The translations under genes and the position numbers were made by a program. Of a stretch of DNA of 64,000 nucleotides, positions 26,540 to 35,645 are shown piece by piece (the first letter of the stretch is position 1; each line of letters begins with the position of its first letter). This DNA comes from Photobacterium aphoticum (GTDB lineage: Bacteria > Pseudomonadota > Gammaproteobacteria > Enterobacterales > Vibrionaceae), in assembly GCF_001029435.1 (NCBI RefSeq), contig NZ_LDOV01000047.1:1-64000 (forward strand). Direction: 5' to 3'. The notes under the pieces are model-generated. The model worked only from the letters and a program-made list of their open reading frames with translations, made no database searches and was not told the origin of the DNA.

Positions 26540-27412
26540 TTAAAGAATACCTAACAAGCGACCACTAATGCCCGCAGCTAAGGTACCGAAAATGAGCATA
26601 CTTGGTGACTTACCCTTTTGAACCAAGTAGAACATGAACCAGACAAATGCCAGAGGCAAGATATTTGGCATCACTTTATCGAGCAAATCGGTTTGAACGG
26701 CCACTTGTGCCTCACCGGCCGTCAACACCAATGGTGTCGATATTCGGACAAAGCTGGCAGTCATCGCCCCGAGCACCCCCAGACCAATAATATTGGCGGA
26801 GCGGCCCAATTTTTCGGCTTGCTCAGACAACATATCTAGTGCTGCAACACCGGATTTATAGCCAAAAAACAACAACCAGAAGTACACAAAGAAGTGGTAA
26901 ACCTGATAAAGCAAGAAGAACACAAATGGCCCTGCAATACTTCCCTGCAAAGAAATTGCCGCACCAATACCTAACGTCAGTGGCATCATGGTCATATGAT
27001 CGATAGCATCACCAATACCGCCCGTTGGCCCCATTGTTGCTGCTTTCACTGAGTTAATTGTTGACGGTTTTTCTTTGTTTTCTTCCATCGCAATACTTAA
27101 CCCCAGCGGGAAAGTAAACAGCTTTGGATGGGCATTATAAAATGCCATGTTATTTTTCAGGGATTTCGCTAAGTCAGCCGGATCGCGATGAATTTTTTTC
27201 AACGCAGGGATCATGGAGTAACAAAATCCTCCAGCCTGCATCCGTTCATAGTTAAAGTTACCTTCCATGAATAAACCACGAATACCAATTTTCCAAAGGT
27301 CGCGATTTGTAATCACTTTACGAACGTGTTGATCTTCATAGGCATCGACATCATTCACCAAAGAGGTAGGCTTATCAATCGGCTGGTCAAGTACGTCAAT
27401 ATTAGAGCTCAT
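26540..27412 (-). CDS. PTS mannose-family EIID component
   Basis: This 290-aa inner-membrane subunit is present only in mannose-type PTS systems and forms the sugar channel with EIIC. It has a long cytoplasmic N-terminus (ITNRDLWKIGIRGLFMEGNFNYERMQ, AGGFCYSMIPALKK), the GPTGGIGDAIDHMTMMPL loop, and C-terminal membrane helices. Its start overlaps the EIIC gene by 11 nt, as expected for an equimolar complex. Confidence 0.9.
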   Translation of the reverse strand: MSSNIDVLDQPIDKPTSLVNDVDAYEDQHVRKVITNRDLWKIGIRGLFMEGNFNYERMQAGGFCYSMIPALKKIHRDPADLAKSLKNNMAFYNAHPKLFTFPLGLSIAMEENKEKPSTINSVKAATMGPTGGIGDAIDHMTMMPLTLGIGAAISLQGSIAGPFVFFLLYQVYHFFVYFWLLFFGYKSGVAALDMLSEQAEKLGRSANIIGLGVLGAMTASFVRISTPLVLTAGEAQVAVQTDLLDKVMPNILPLAFVWFMFYLVQKGKSPSMLIFGTLAAGISGRLLGIL

Positions 27413-28181
27413 CGTCTATTGCCTTTAAATTAGATGAATGGGATGACTTATCATCAGAATTTTTTTCTTGCTGTACATAATCAAGAATTGCGATACACAG
27501 GAATACGATAGCCACCGCAATAATCGGTAATTTAAGATATGTCGTTAATACAAAGCCCAGGAAGAAATACGGTAACAACTTCACGTTAAACATTGTGCGT
27601 AACAACATGGCAAAACCAACGGCTGGCATCATTCGACCCGCGACGGCCATACCATCAATCACATCTTGTGGTAAATACTCAACAATGAAATCAGCCCCTG
27701 CTGTACCATAATAGACAGCAGAAAATGCCACTACACCAAACAAGAGCGAACGCAGTCCTAAGCCAAGATAGAGCATATTGTCTATCCCACGTGTATTACC
27801 CTGCTCAGCATACTGATCACACTTCTGCATTAAAGGTGCACAAGAGGTAAACAAGAAGATAATCAGCGCCTGCATGGCCATCGCAAATGGAATCGCCATA
27901 CCCAATGATGCGTCCGGAGAAATCCCTAATGTAATGGCAAACGCAGTACCAGCAACGGCACCAATGGTGACATCGGGTGGCTGAGCGCCAGCGTTAGGCA
28001 CTAAACCCAGCCATGCCAATTCCATAGTGGCACCCGCAATTAACCCGGTTTCCAAATCCCCTAAAATTAACCCAACAATTGGGCCCGTAATCAGAGGGCG
28101 ATGGATATTCAGTGCCACATCGTATTTATCGATGCCGCACAACATTCCCCATAAGCCAACAAGCAATGCTTCAAAAAACAT
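27402..28181 (-). CDS. PTS mannose-family EIIC component
   Basis: This 259-aa inner-membrane permease subunit of the mannose/sorbose PTS family has about seven hydrophobic helices. Family motifs are DKYDVALNIHRPLITGPIVGLILGD near the N-terminus and ELAWLGLVPNAGAQPPD. It has a charged, Ser/Lys-rich C-terminal tail after the last helix. The preceding EIIB gene ends 14 bp upstream, and an AGGTGG ribosome binding site lies in between. The likely cargo, from the neighbouring GH105 and uronate enzymes, is an unsaturated uronic-acid disaccharide. Confidence 0.9.
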   Translation of the reverse strand: MFFEALLVGLWGMLCGIDKYDVALNIHRPLITGPIVGLILGDLETGLIAGATMELAWLGLVPNAGAQPPDVTIGAVAGTAFAITLGISPDASLGMAIPFAMAMQALIIFLFTSCAPLMQKCDQYAEQGNTRGIDNMLYLGLGLRSLLFGVVAFSAVYYGTAGADFIVEYLPQDVIDGMAVAGRMMPAVGFAMLLRTMFNVKLLPYFFLGFVLTTYLKLPIIAVAIVFLCIAILDYVQQEKNSDDKSSHSSNLKAIDDEL

Positions 28182-28195
28182 AATGAATCCACCTA

Positions 28196-28684
28196 TTAAG
28201 CGACAGCTTCACCAACAACATCAAAAATAACTTGCTTCGTACTCTCCGGCATATGCTGAATTGTCGATGGAATACCAAGCGCTCTCAGTTTTTCAAATGC
28301 AATCATGTCTTTTTTATCCACACAGACATTCGCATCCACTTTTGTTTTCCCTGGGTGATAATGCATATTACCAATGTTTACTTCTGAAATAGGCACCCCA
28401 CCTTCAGCCAGAGCCGCCACGTCAGTTGGATTATTGCAAAGTAATAAAATTTTACGTTCCGGCCCTGCTTTTGGAATATTTTGAATAGCCTGCTCAACCG
28501 TTCTGAATAATACGTGATATTCACCACCCGCCGCACCTTTAAAAGGCGCTTGTAATATTGGATTGCCAGCCACTTCATCATTAGCAATAAGAATGGTATT
28601 AGCACCTGAATGTTTACCCCAGGTAATTCTTACCTGTCCATGCAGAAGTCTTTCATCAATACGCGTAAGTACGATATTTGCCAC
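28196..28684 (-). CDS. PTS mannose-family EIIB component
   Basis: This 162-aa cytoplasmic phosphotransferase domain phosphorylates the incoming sugar through His15 in RIDERLLHGQVRITWG, the family signature. The start is GTG, preceded by AAAAGGA. It is the first gene of the operon. Upstream 28685-28880 must contain the promoter, and a CRP-like palindrome lies at 28863-28884. Confidence 0.9.
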   Translation of the reverse strand: MANIVLTRIDERLLHGQVRITWGKHSGANTILIANDEVAGNPILQAPFKGAAGGEYHVLFRTVEQAIQNIPKAGPERKILLLCNNPTDVAALAEGGVPISEVNIGNMHYHPGKTKVDANVCVDKKDMIAFEKLRALGIPSTIQHMPESTKQVIFDVVGEAVA

Positions 28685-28862
28685 TTTGTATTTCCTTTTC
28701 CATGTTAAATATTAAACGAACAAATTTACAAGTGTGAGACGCCGCAGAGTAATTAATGCTAATCACCCTGAAAAATGTACATAGAGATAAGGCCAGTAAA
28801 TGAATTACCGTATTTTTACTAGCCCAATATAATAAGAGTATCTATTGATGATAATTATTGGC

Positions 28863-28884
28863 ATGAGTGATGTGTATCACTCAT
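28863..28884. promoter_or_regulatory. CRP-like palindrome upstream of the PTS operon, overlapping the deoR stop codon
   Basis: ATGAGTGATGTGTATCACTCAT contains GTGAT-N6-equivalent spacing to ATCAC and matches all ten core positions of the CRP consensus half-sites. Its centre lies about 190 bp before the EIIB start. It is also a 9-bp stem with a GTGT loop, so a role as the deoR transcript end is an alternative, although no T-run follows. Confidence 0.45.
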
Positions 28885-29783
28885 CCATTAGCCGTTATTA
28901 CGGTTACTGATTTAGATTCTAAATATGCACCTAAATCATCTGGGAGATTTTGATCAGACACTAGTGTATCAATCATATCCACATCCCCAATCCAATAAGC
29001 ATTACTGCTGGCAAGTGTCTTTGAATCCGCTACAACAATGACTTCTTCTGAAATTTGACATAGCACTTTAGCCAATTCTGCATCAAATTCAGATTGTGCA
29101 AAAAAACCCAGCTTTTTATTAAAACCATCAACCTTAATGATCGCTTTATTAAATCGGTTGCATTTAAGGCTATTGAGCATTTTTGCACCCGTAAATTGCA
29201 TCGTATCAGGATTAACCGTTCCTCCAGGCATGATCACATCAAGCGAATCATATTTAACCAGTTGCTGCATCAATCCTAAATCGTGCGTAATAATCGCTAC
29301 AGATGCAAAATCAGAAACCGTATCCAGTGAATGTCTGATCATGTCATTGGCATCAATGAAAATGGTGCTATTTGCGTCCAGTAATCCAGTAATGATTTGG
29401 CCTATATGGCGATTTTGGTCACTTATCTGTCCACTGGCAGCGAGATCATCCGATTGCTCATGCACTGTTACATCTGCAAGATCATTCGGATCCACAGCTT
29501 TACTGTCATCTACATGCTGATCTTTTTGAGATGCAACAAATCGATTCAACGCCCCTTTATTCATAATGGCAAAACCATAAGAACGAACAATGAATCCATT
29601 TTGCTCTAAAAAGCGAAGATCCGCTCGGATCGTTGCTCCCGTGACGTTAAACAGTGTAGCTAAATCATCAACGTGAACCTTTCCCCTCAGCCCAACGATG
29701 TTGACGATCTCCATTCTTCTTTCAATCGCGGTTTTCATTACTGCGTCCCCATTACCACTTCTGGTAGCCGCATTGCTGTTCAT
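28881..29783 (-). CDS. DeoR family transcriptional regulator
   Basis: This 300-aa sugar-metabolism repressor has an N-terminal DeoR helix-turn-helix (ERRMEIVNIVGLRGKVHVDDL through TIRADLRFLEQNG) and a C-terminal DeoR sensor domain of the isomerase-like fold that binds a phosphorylated sugar (VTHDLGL-type, IMPGGTVN, VKVDG and ADSKT segments). It is transcribed toward the PTS operon and divergent from the PL8-like gene, so it is the probable local regulator. Two starts are possible: ATG 29783 with AAGGAA 11 bases upstream, or ATG 29738 with GGGGA, which begins directly at the HTH. The inducer is likely an intermediate such as phosphorylated disaccharide or KDG. Confidence 0.85.
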   Translation of the reverse strand: MNSNAATRSGNGDAVMKTAIERRMEIVNIVGLRGKVHVDDLATLFNVTGATIRADLRFLEQNGFIVRSYGFAIMNKGALNRFVASQKDQHVDDSKAVDPNDLADVTVHEQSDDLAASGQISDQNRHIGQIITGLLDANSTIFIDANDMIRHSLDTVSDFASVAIITHDLGLMQQLVKYDSLDVIMPGGTVNPDTMQFTGAKMLNSLKCNRFNKAIIKVDGFNKKLGFFAQSEFDAELAKVLCQISEEVIVVADSKTLASSNAYWIGDVDMIDTLVSDQNLPDDLGAYLESKSVTVITANG

Positions 29784-30257
29784 TCATTTTCATTTCCTTT
29801 TATTTGCCATAATATTTATTCAAGACATTTCATTGAGCAATGAATTTTTGTTGTAAGCATGACTAAAATCACAAATTTACTTTACCAACAATCGCGCATT
29901 ATACCCCAATCATCATGCGATTCCATCTCCCAAAAGCTAATCAACACACGGCCAAATCATAATTTATACCTTTAAAATCAGCAATATACAACCATTTATT
30001 AGCTAAGTTCTTCAGCATACCTCCAGTTGAGAGGTAGGAGGCGTTGCTATTGATTCATCACAACTCCCATACCCGATGAGTATTTGTGACTTCACTATCA
30101 ATTTTCAGATGATTTTCATTGTTCGCTTGTTAACCCTGAAATTCTCATCAACAATCCGACAATGATTCAAAATGAAAGCAATTGAAAATTCATTTTCTCT
30201 TTAGACCTAAAACACTGCATTGGTGTGCTGTGTTTTAATCACTGTAAGGATGCCACT
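29784..30257. other. Divergent intergenic region between deoR and PL8-like gene
   Basis: About 470 bp, AT-rich, no gene seen. It contains a CRP-like site at 29855-29876 and repeated ATTTTCATT/AATGAAAAT-type words at about 29790, 30110 and 30185, which could be DeoR sites. Confidence 0.5.
29855..29876. promoter_or_regulatory. CRP-like site, one good half
   Basis: AAGCATGACTAAAATCACAAAT has a perfect right half TCACA and a 3-of-5 left half at the correct six-base spacing. It lies about 80 bp upstream of the deoR start. Confidence 0.3.
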
Positions 30258-31478
30258 GTGAAAATCCCTTTCCTATCACCTCTCATTTCAAGACTGACAG
30301 ACTCAGGAAAACACATAGATAGCCCATCATCATGGCAGCATGGAGCATCTTCAAAACCAGGCACCATTGATGGACAGCATCACTTCTCACTACTGCGAGC
30401 GAAGTGGGCAAATTACTTTTTGGGAGATAGTGAGCTTCCTTTTGCTCCGCCCCTACATACTCAGATGGCAAAGATAGACCGACAAGCCAAGCACTGGCTG
30501 TCAACGTTTGAACTCGATCAACAAGGGCTATGGTACGATCTACCATTAGACGCCAACTCTCCGGTTGGCCGAATGCAACTAGGCATCCAGCTTCATGCGA
30601 CCTATCAACGTATATTCATGCTGGCTCGCGCTTACAAACAACCAAACGGTGAACTCGTCAATCATCCCGTACTGCATAACACGCTGATTGAATCACTGGC
30701 GTTCTTACATGATAACTTCTACCACGTCGGCGCGGCTGAATGGGGAGATTGGTGGTATTGGCAAATCGGTATCAACCACATCGTCAGCGATACGTTGGTG
30801 ATATTGTACGATGACCTACCACAGGAAGTGCTGAATAACTATATCGATGCCTCTCGCTATTTCGTTCCTCGAGCAACTCATCTAAGTGAAGGCTATGGTG
30901 CCCCCTATTCATCGGCTCCAACCGTTTTTCAATCCAGAGCCGAACAACGCATTGAAAATGCACAAGCCGTGTTAATTCGAGGCATCCTCGACAATGAGGA
31001 GAAAGACATTCAAGCGGCAATGCATGCGTTATCCAATGAATGTTCATCCATGACTGCGCAATGGAACGTAGCACCAGTACTCACTGTCTCTCTTGCTATG
31101 ATCATGGGTCTCGTGGCGGATTCGCCTTGGCAAGCCCCAGAGCATCAATTGCAAAAAATCTATTCTCAACTGTTAGCCATGAACCTGCCTACGGACATTG
31201 ATGCACCGGGTAACGATATAGGCATTAAAACGGCGACGTCGCACATACGTAACCATCAACAAAAAATCAATCAAACGATGCTGAGTACCCAACTGCTTTA
31301 CTTAGCTGGAGCCCCTACTCAACATCGCTCTCAACTCGCAGAGAGTTTGAAAACACAATTGTTAAGCGGTGCATCTTTGCCTGCTCAACCCCAAATTTTT
31401 ACCTGTTACCAGATTGCCAAACAGCTTGTCGAAAATATGGAATGCGCAGAAAGAGGAAATGGCGAAGTCTCCGCCTGA
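30258..31478 (+). CDS. Polysaccharide lyase family 8-like protein, N-terminal toroid only, probably non-catalytic
   Basis: This 406-aa protein aligns by eye with the alpha/alpha-toroid domain of PL8 hyaluronate/chondroitin lyases. EWGDWWYWQIGINHIVSDTL (161-180) corresponds to the family NWWDWEIG cleft, followed by YFVPRATHL. The catalytic DGS-His-Tyr segment is missing. The catalytic Asn position appears as Gln, and both C-terminal beta domains are absent (full PL8 enzymes have 700-1000 residues). There is no signal peptide. GTG 30258 is chosen for TAAGGA seven bases upstream; ATG 30225 is the alternative. It could be a cytoplasmic binding or sensing protein for the imported disaccharide, or a decaying gene. 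The frame is intact. Confidence 0.6.
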   Translation: MKIPFLSPLISRLTDSGKHIDSPSSWQHGASSKPGTIDGQHHFSLLRAKWANYFLGDSELPFAPPLHTQMAKIDRQAKHWLSTFELDQQGLWYDLPLDANSPVGRMQLGIQLHATYQRIFMLARAYKQPNGELVNHPVLHNTLIESLAFLHDNFYHVGAAEWGDWWYWQIGINHIVSDTLVILYDDLPQEVLNNYIDASRYFVPRATHLSEGYGAPYSSAPTVFQSRAEQRIENAQAVLIRGILDNEEKDIQAAMHALSNECSSMTAQWNVAPVLTVSLAMIMGLVADSPWQAPEHQLQKIYSQLLAMNLPTDIDAPGNDIGIKTATSHIRNHQQKINQTMLSTQLLYLAGAPTQHRSQLAESLKTQLLSGASLPAQPQIFTCYQIAKQLVENMECAERGNGEVSA

Positions 31479-31810
31479 GAATTGTCTGTTTCCACATCAG
31501 CAACAATAACCCTCTATTGATCACTTTTCTTACCATGACATCGCTGTACCATGGCGACAAATTAAATGTATAAGATTGAATTGCATCAACAGGCTTCGCA
31601 TAAATGTATATACCGTTTTCCCCAGCGCGATATACATCTATCGCACTGAGTCTATCGATGACATCATCAGCACAATGTTTAGCGTGATCTTATCCGTTTC
31701 TTTCATCCCCAAACAAAAATGAATAATGATGGAAGAAAGAAACATGATGCTTATATAGCTCGCCTTAAAATGTCCGATTGAGGAATAGGTCTCCACGTGT
31801 TATTACGCAG
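31479..31810. other. Intergenic region between PL8-like gene and pepF
   Basis: About 330 bp. I see no gene, no leftover of the missing PL8 beta domains, and no terminator specific to the PL8-like gene. The pepF terminator lies at its right end. Confidence 0.5.
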
Positions 31811-31839
31811 ACAAAAAAGCCTGACGCAACGGTCAGGCT
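31811..31839 (-). terminator. Terminator of pepF, right copy of a repeated terminator
   Basis: This hairpin is identical over 29 bp to 22918-22946 (AGCCTGAC-GCAACG-GTCAGGCT plus the A-run). It lies 30 bp after the pepF stop, and the minus-strand tail is TTTTTTGT. Confidence 0.85.
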
Positions 31840-31869
31840 CTATGATATGTAGCACTGATGATAAACGTG

Positions 31870-33657
31870 TTATTTACCCAGTGCTTTCAGTGACTGTTCA
31901 AACGCATCAATCTGCTGCGAGACCATCTCGATACTTTGCTGCCAGAAGTCAGGCTGGCGAATATCCATGCCCAGGTGTTTTGCGACAACGTCTTCAGCGG
32001 TCATTGAGCCGGTATCACGCAATAGCGCTTTGTAGTCGTCATAGAACGATACGCCCTTGGCTTCGCGCTGTGCATACACGCCTTTACTGAACAGGTAACC
32101 AAACAGGTACGGATAGTTATAGAAGCTCACTTCGGCAATACTGAAGTGCAGTTTGCTGGCCCAGAACATCTCGCTGGTTTCATCCATGGCCTCGCCGTAC
32201 CAGTCACGCCAAGTATCAGACATCAAGGCTTTGAATTGATCGGCGGTAAATTCACCGTTCGGGCGCTGCTCGTAGAAGGCTTTTTCAAATTCATAACGTA
32301 CCGGAATATTCACCAACAACGCCAGCGCAGCCTGCGCTTCTTCCCAGAACATGGTCAGCTTATCTTGCTCGCTTTGCGCTTTTTCCATCAGCGCATCACG
32401 CACTACGTTCTCGGCAAAAATCGAGGCGGTTTCTGCCAGTGTCATCGGGTACTTGGTCTGCATAATTGGCATGTCACGCATTACCCAGTTGTGGAAAGCG
32501 TGGCCAAGTTCATGGGCCAGTGTCAGCACATCCGACATACTGCCACCCCACGTCATGAAGACTAATGGCGTTCGGCTGGTTGCAAACTTGGTACAGTACG
32601 CCCCCAAGCGTTTATTGGGCTGCGGCGCCGCATCAATCCACTGGTTCTCGACCATCAGATCGACGAACTCTGCCATTTCCTGATCAACACCAGCAAAGGC
32701 TTCACGAATAATCGTAATGCCTTCATCGAAGCTGTAGGTCTGGCCTTCACCGCCGACTAATGGTGGCATTGAGGCTTGCTCATCCCACGGCTTGAGTTTG
32801 TCGGTACCGAAGAGTTTTGCCATCAATAAACCGGCCTTCTGCCCGACTTCTCGCTGTGCTTTGGTCACTGACATCATGGTGTCGAGCGTGGCTTGTTCAA
32901 TACAACTGCCATGCAGGCTGGCATCCAAGAAGTGGATGGTTTCAGTATGACTGCGTTTTTCGTATTCGGTTAAACGGCTGCCCGCAATGGCATTCAAAAT
33001 CGCTGCGAAGCTTTCCTGATGGATCGTCATCGCTTGAGCGACTGCACGCCATGCCGGTTCACGGCGCAGACTATCCGGCCCATACAGAATACTGGCCGCT
33101 TGTGACAAGCCCATGGTTTCTTCTGTGCCATCTGGCAGGGCTAACGTCACTTTCAGGCTGCCGGTAATGCTGTCGTACAGACGGCCCCATGCTAACAGAC
33201 CATCTTGCGACAAGGCGGTGACCAACTGTTCTTCCGAAACCGAAAGCTGACGGTTTTTCAGTAGACGATCACGCTCAAAGCGGAATTGCCAGGAAGCCAC
33301 ATCGTGCGTCAGCAACTCGGCAAACGCAGCCTCATCCAAATTCACAATCGCTTGGCTGTACGGCGTCATAGCCTGAGACAGTTTAGAGTACAGCGCATTC
33401 ACCTGACCTTGCAGTTTTTTCGCGGCCACATGCGAAGCATCCACCGACAGCAAACAGTTGGCGAAAGTACCAAGGGTATACAGTTTAATGTCCATCCCCT
33501 CGTACGCGCTCACGGCATTGGCCAGTGCACCGATATCATCCAGCGCAAATGCAGATAAGGTTGGCAGCGTTTGTTCAACATCGGCCAGATCGCGGGCAAT
33601 GGCGGGATCATCAATACCGCTGTACGCAATTGACAGGTCCCAACTTGGTGTATGCAT
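31870..33657 (-). CDS. pepF: Oligoendopeptidase F (M3 family)
   Basis: This 595-aa cytoplasmic zinc metallopeptidase cleaves oligopeptides. The zinc site is HELGHAFHNW near residues 383-392, with the third ligand Glu in the ETASIFAENV segment. C-terminal YPYLFGYLFSKGVY is typical of the M3B subgroup. AAAGGAG precedes the ATG. It lies 62 bp after btuD on the same strand and may be partly read from the btuCD transcript. Confidence 0.9.
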   Translation of the reverse strand: MHTPSWDLSIAYSGIDDPAIARDLADVEQTLPTLSAFALDDIGALANAVSAYEGMDIKLYTLGTFANCLLSVDASHVAAKKLQGQVNALYSKLSQAMTPYSQAIVNLDEAAFAELLTHDVASWQFRFERDRLLKNRQLSVSEEQLVTALSQDGLLAWGRLYDSITGSLKVTLALPDGTEETMGLSQAASILYGPDSLRREPAWRAVAQAMTIHQESFAAILNAIAGSRLTEYEKRSHTETIHFLDASLHGSCIEQATLDTMMSVTKAQREVGQKAGLLMAKLFGTDKLKPWDEQASMPPLVGGEGQTYSFDEGITIIREAFAGVDQEMAEFVDLMVENQWIDAAPQPNKRLGAYCTKFATSRTPLVFMTWGGSMSDVLTLAHELGHAFHNWVMRDMPIMQTKYPMTLAETASIFAENVVRDALMEKAQSEQDKLTMFWEEAQAALALLVNIPVRYEFEKAFYEQRPNGEFTADQFKALMSDTWRDWYGEAMDETSEMFWASKLHFSIAEVSFYNYPYLFGYLFSKGVYAQREAKGVSFYDDYKALLRDTGSMTAEDVVAKHLGMDIRQPDFWQQSIEMVSQQIDAFEQSLKALGK

Positions 33658-33719
33658 AGTGACTCCTTTATTAACAGGCTAAGGTTAAGGTCTGCGCCTT
33701 AATCAATCATTGTTCTATA

Positions 33720-34508
33720 TTAATCCGTAAAGAGCAGGCAAGACTGGCCATCATGCTCAATACGTTGAATTTGCGTGGCGAACACGGTTTCCAGTCGCTC
33801 AACGGTCATGACGTCGCGCGCCTCGCCTTGGGCGACACAACTGCCATTATTCAGCAGGACCACTTTATCCGCTTCGCGTAGGGTCCGGTTCAAATCGTGG
33901 TTCGCCATGATCACCGCTATGCCTTGTGCAGCGATATTGCGGATCAGCTTGTACATGGTGGCTTCCTGGCCAATGTCGAGTGCCGCTGCGGGTTCATCCA
34001 ATAACAGAAATTTCGCTTCCGGGTTGAGTGTCGGCCAGACCTGCAAACACGCCCCCGCCAGCCGTACGCGTTGCCATTCCCCGCCGGACAGTTGCTGAAT
34101 ATTGCGGCTGAGTTTATCCATGATTTTCAACGCGCCACAGATCTCCTCGACAGCAGCTTGTACGTTCTCGGCCGGTAAATCCCCCAACGCGGATAACGAC
34201 AAGGCCAGATAATGGTACACCCCAACAGAAAACGCCGGTTTGTCTTGCTGAGCAAGGTAACTGCGTAAACGCGCTAAATCAGACAAGTCATAATCAACCA
34301 ATGCGCGTCCTTCCAAAGTGACACTCCCCTGCGCCTCGACTAATCCCGATAACATCGAAATAGCGGTACTTTTCCCGCTGCCATTTGGCCCGATGAAATG
34401 GACAATCTCACCGCGCTGAATATCAAACGACAGCGGCAGTAAACGCGGCGGCATGGCAAGGTTGTGAGCGTTGATCAACACAGGTTGAGCAATCATCGTT
34501 TGTGTCAT
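33720..34508 (-). CDS. btuD: Vitamin B12 ABC transporter ATP-binding protein BtuD
   Basis: This 262-aa ATPase powers cobalamin import. It has Walker A GPNGSGKS, ABC signature LSGGEWQRVRLA, Walker B LLLDEPAAALD, and the switch His in ANHDL. ATG 34508 is favoured because GGTGG lies five bases upstream; GTG 34517 is the frame's outer start. It follows btuC by a few bases. The periplasmic binding protein BtuF and receptor BtuB are not in the window. The B12-dependent reductase at the left end is one consumer. Confidence 0.92.
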   Translation of the reverse strand: MTQTMIAQPVLINAHNLAMPPRLLPLSFDIQRGEIVHFIGPNGSGKSTAISMLSGLVEAQGSVTLEGRALVDYDLSDLARLRSYLAQQDKPAFSVGVYHYLALSLSALGDLPAENVQAAVEEICGALKIMDKLSRNIQQLSGGEWQRVRLAGACLQVWPTLNPEAKFLLLDEPAAALDIGQEATMYKLIRNIAAQGIAVIMANHDLNRTLREADKVVLLNNGSCVAQGEARDVMTVERLETVFATQIQRIEHDGQSCLLFTD

Positions 34509-34520
34509 TGGTTCCACCGG

Positions 34521-35513
34521 TTAATCAATTTGCGAACGAAGCAACATCCAGATAAACACTGGCGCGCCTAAACTGGTAATCACTACTCCCACTGGCAGTT
34601 CTGCCGCAGGCAAAATAATGCGTGACAAGGTATCTGCCATGGCAAGCAGCAATGCCCCGAATAAAGCAGATAGCGGGAGCAGGTAGCGATTCTCTGTCCC
34701 TAAGGCGAGACGCAATAAGTGTGGGATCACCAGACCAATGAAACCAATCACCCCGCCTAATGCCACCGACGCGCCGACTAACAGAGAAACAATCAAAATT
34801 AAACGCCATCTGAAGGCTGCTACATCTAAACCTAACTGTTTGGCTTGCTGTTCACCCAGCATCAACAGATCCAGCTTCTTACCTTGTAGGCACAGCCAGC
34901 CTAAGACCGGTAAGACAGCCACCAGCAACACAAGTTGCTGCCAACTCACACCAGCCACACTGCCCATCAGCCAGTACATCAACATCCGCAGGTTAAGATC
35001 ATCGCTGAAATAAAATGCCCACGTCACCACCGCACCAGACAAAATGCCTAACGCCACACCGATCAGCAATAAACGCGCGGTCGAGACTTTCCGCCGCCGG
35101 GACAATCCCACCAGAATCAGGGTAAAACAGAGTGCGCCTAACATAGCGGCAATCATCATCACAATCGGGCTGGGTGCAATGGGCAGGAGAAACAGTACGA
35201 TAACGAGAGCGAGACTGGCACCGCCGGAGATCCCTAAAACACCGGGCTCGGCCAAGGGGTTACCTAACAAGACTTGTAATACCGCACCAGAAACGGCAAG
35301 CGATGCGCCAATGGCTAATGCAGCGAATAGACGGGGCATACGCAGTTGCACAAGCAGTTGCTGTTCGAGATCACCGGACGGTGCCCACGGCCAGATAAAC
35401 AACTCACCGACAGAAAGGGATAAAAACGCAGCAAGCAGCAGGAGCAATCCTGCCACAACAAAACCCACACGCCATCTGGCTTGACGACGTGCCATTAATT
35501 CATTTAACAGCAT
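34521..35513 (-). CDS. btuC: Vitamin B12 ABC transporter permease BtuC
   Basis: This 330-aa inner-membrane permease of the FecCD/BtuC family has about ten helices. Family motifs are [20 protein letters not shown] with [15 protein letters not shown], and [10 protein letters not shown]-like [15 protein letters not shown], which contacts the ATPase. Start ATG 35513 is uncertain because GTG 35516 and ATG 35492 are in frame and none has a strong ribosome binding site. It is coupled to btuD. The pheST-ihfA-btuCD neighbourhood is the usual gammaproteobacterial order. Confidence 0.9.
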   Translation of the reverse strand: MLLNELMARRQARWRVGFVVAGLLLLLAAFLSLSVGELFIWPWAPSGDLEQQLLVQLRMPRLFAALAIGASLAVSGAVLQVLLGNPLAEPGVLGISGGASLALVIVLFLLPIAPSPIVMMIAAMLGALCFTLILVGLSRRRKVSTARLLLIGVALGILSGAVVTWAFYFSDDLNLRMLMYWLMGSVAGVSWQQLVLLVAVLPVLGWLCLQGKKLDLLMLGEQQAKQLGLDVAAFRWRLILIVSLLVGASVALGGVIGFIGLVIPHLLRLALGTENRYLLPLSALFGALLLAMADTLSRIILPAAELPVGVVITSLGAPVFIWMLLRSQID

Positions 35514-35645
35514 CACAAGTACACAATAAACAGAGTCTGCTTACCTTACTCTTTCACCGTTGAAATGAAAAGCCGTGCTTCATTAGCTTTCTGATATTTC
35601 AGGCGAAATTGACTCTATTATCTGCATGTTACCCCAGAATGCCCG

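Noticed and set aside
31797-32090. Plus-strand frame starting before the pepF terminator
   Set aside because: It is antisense to pepF and passes through the terminator hairpin; it is a shadow of the coding strand.
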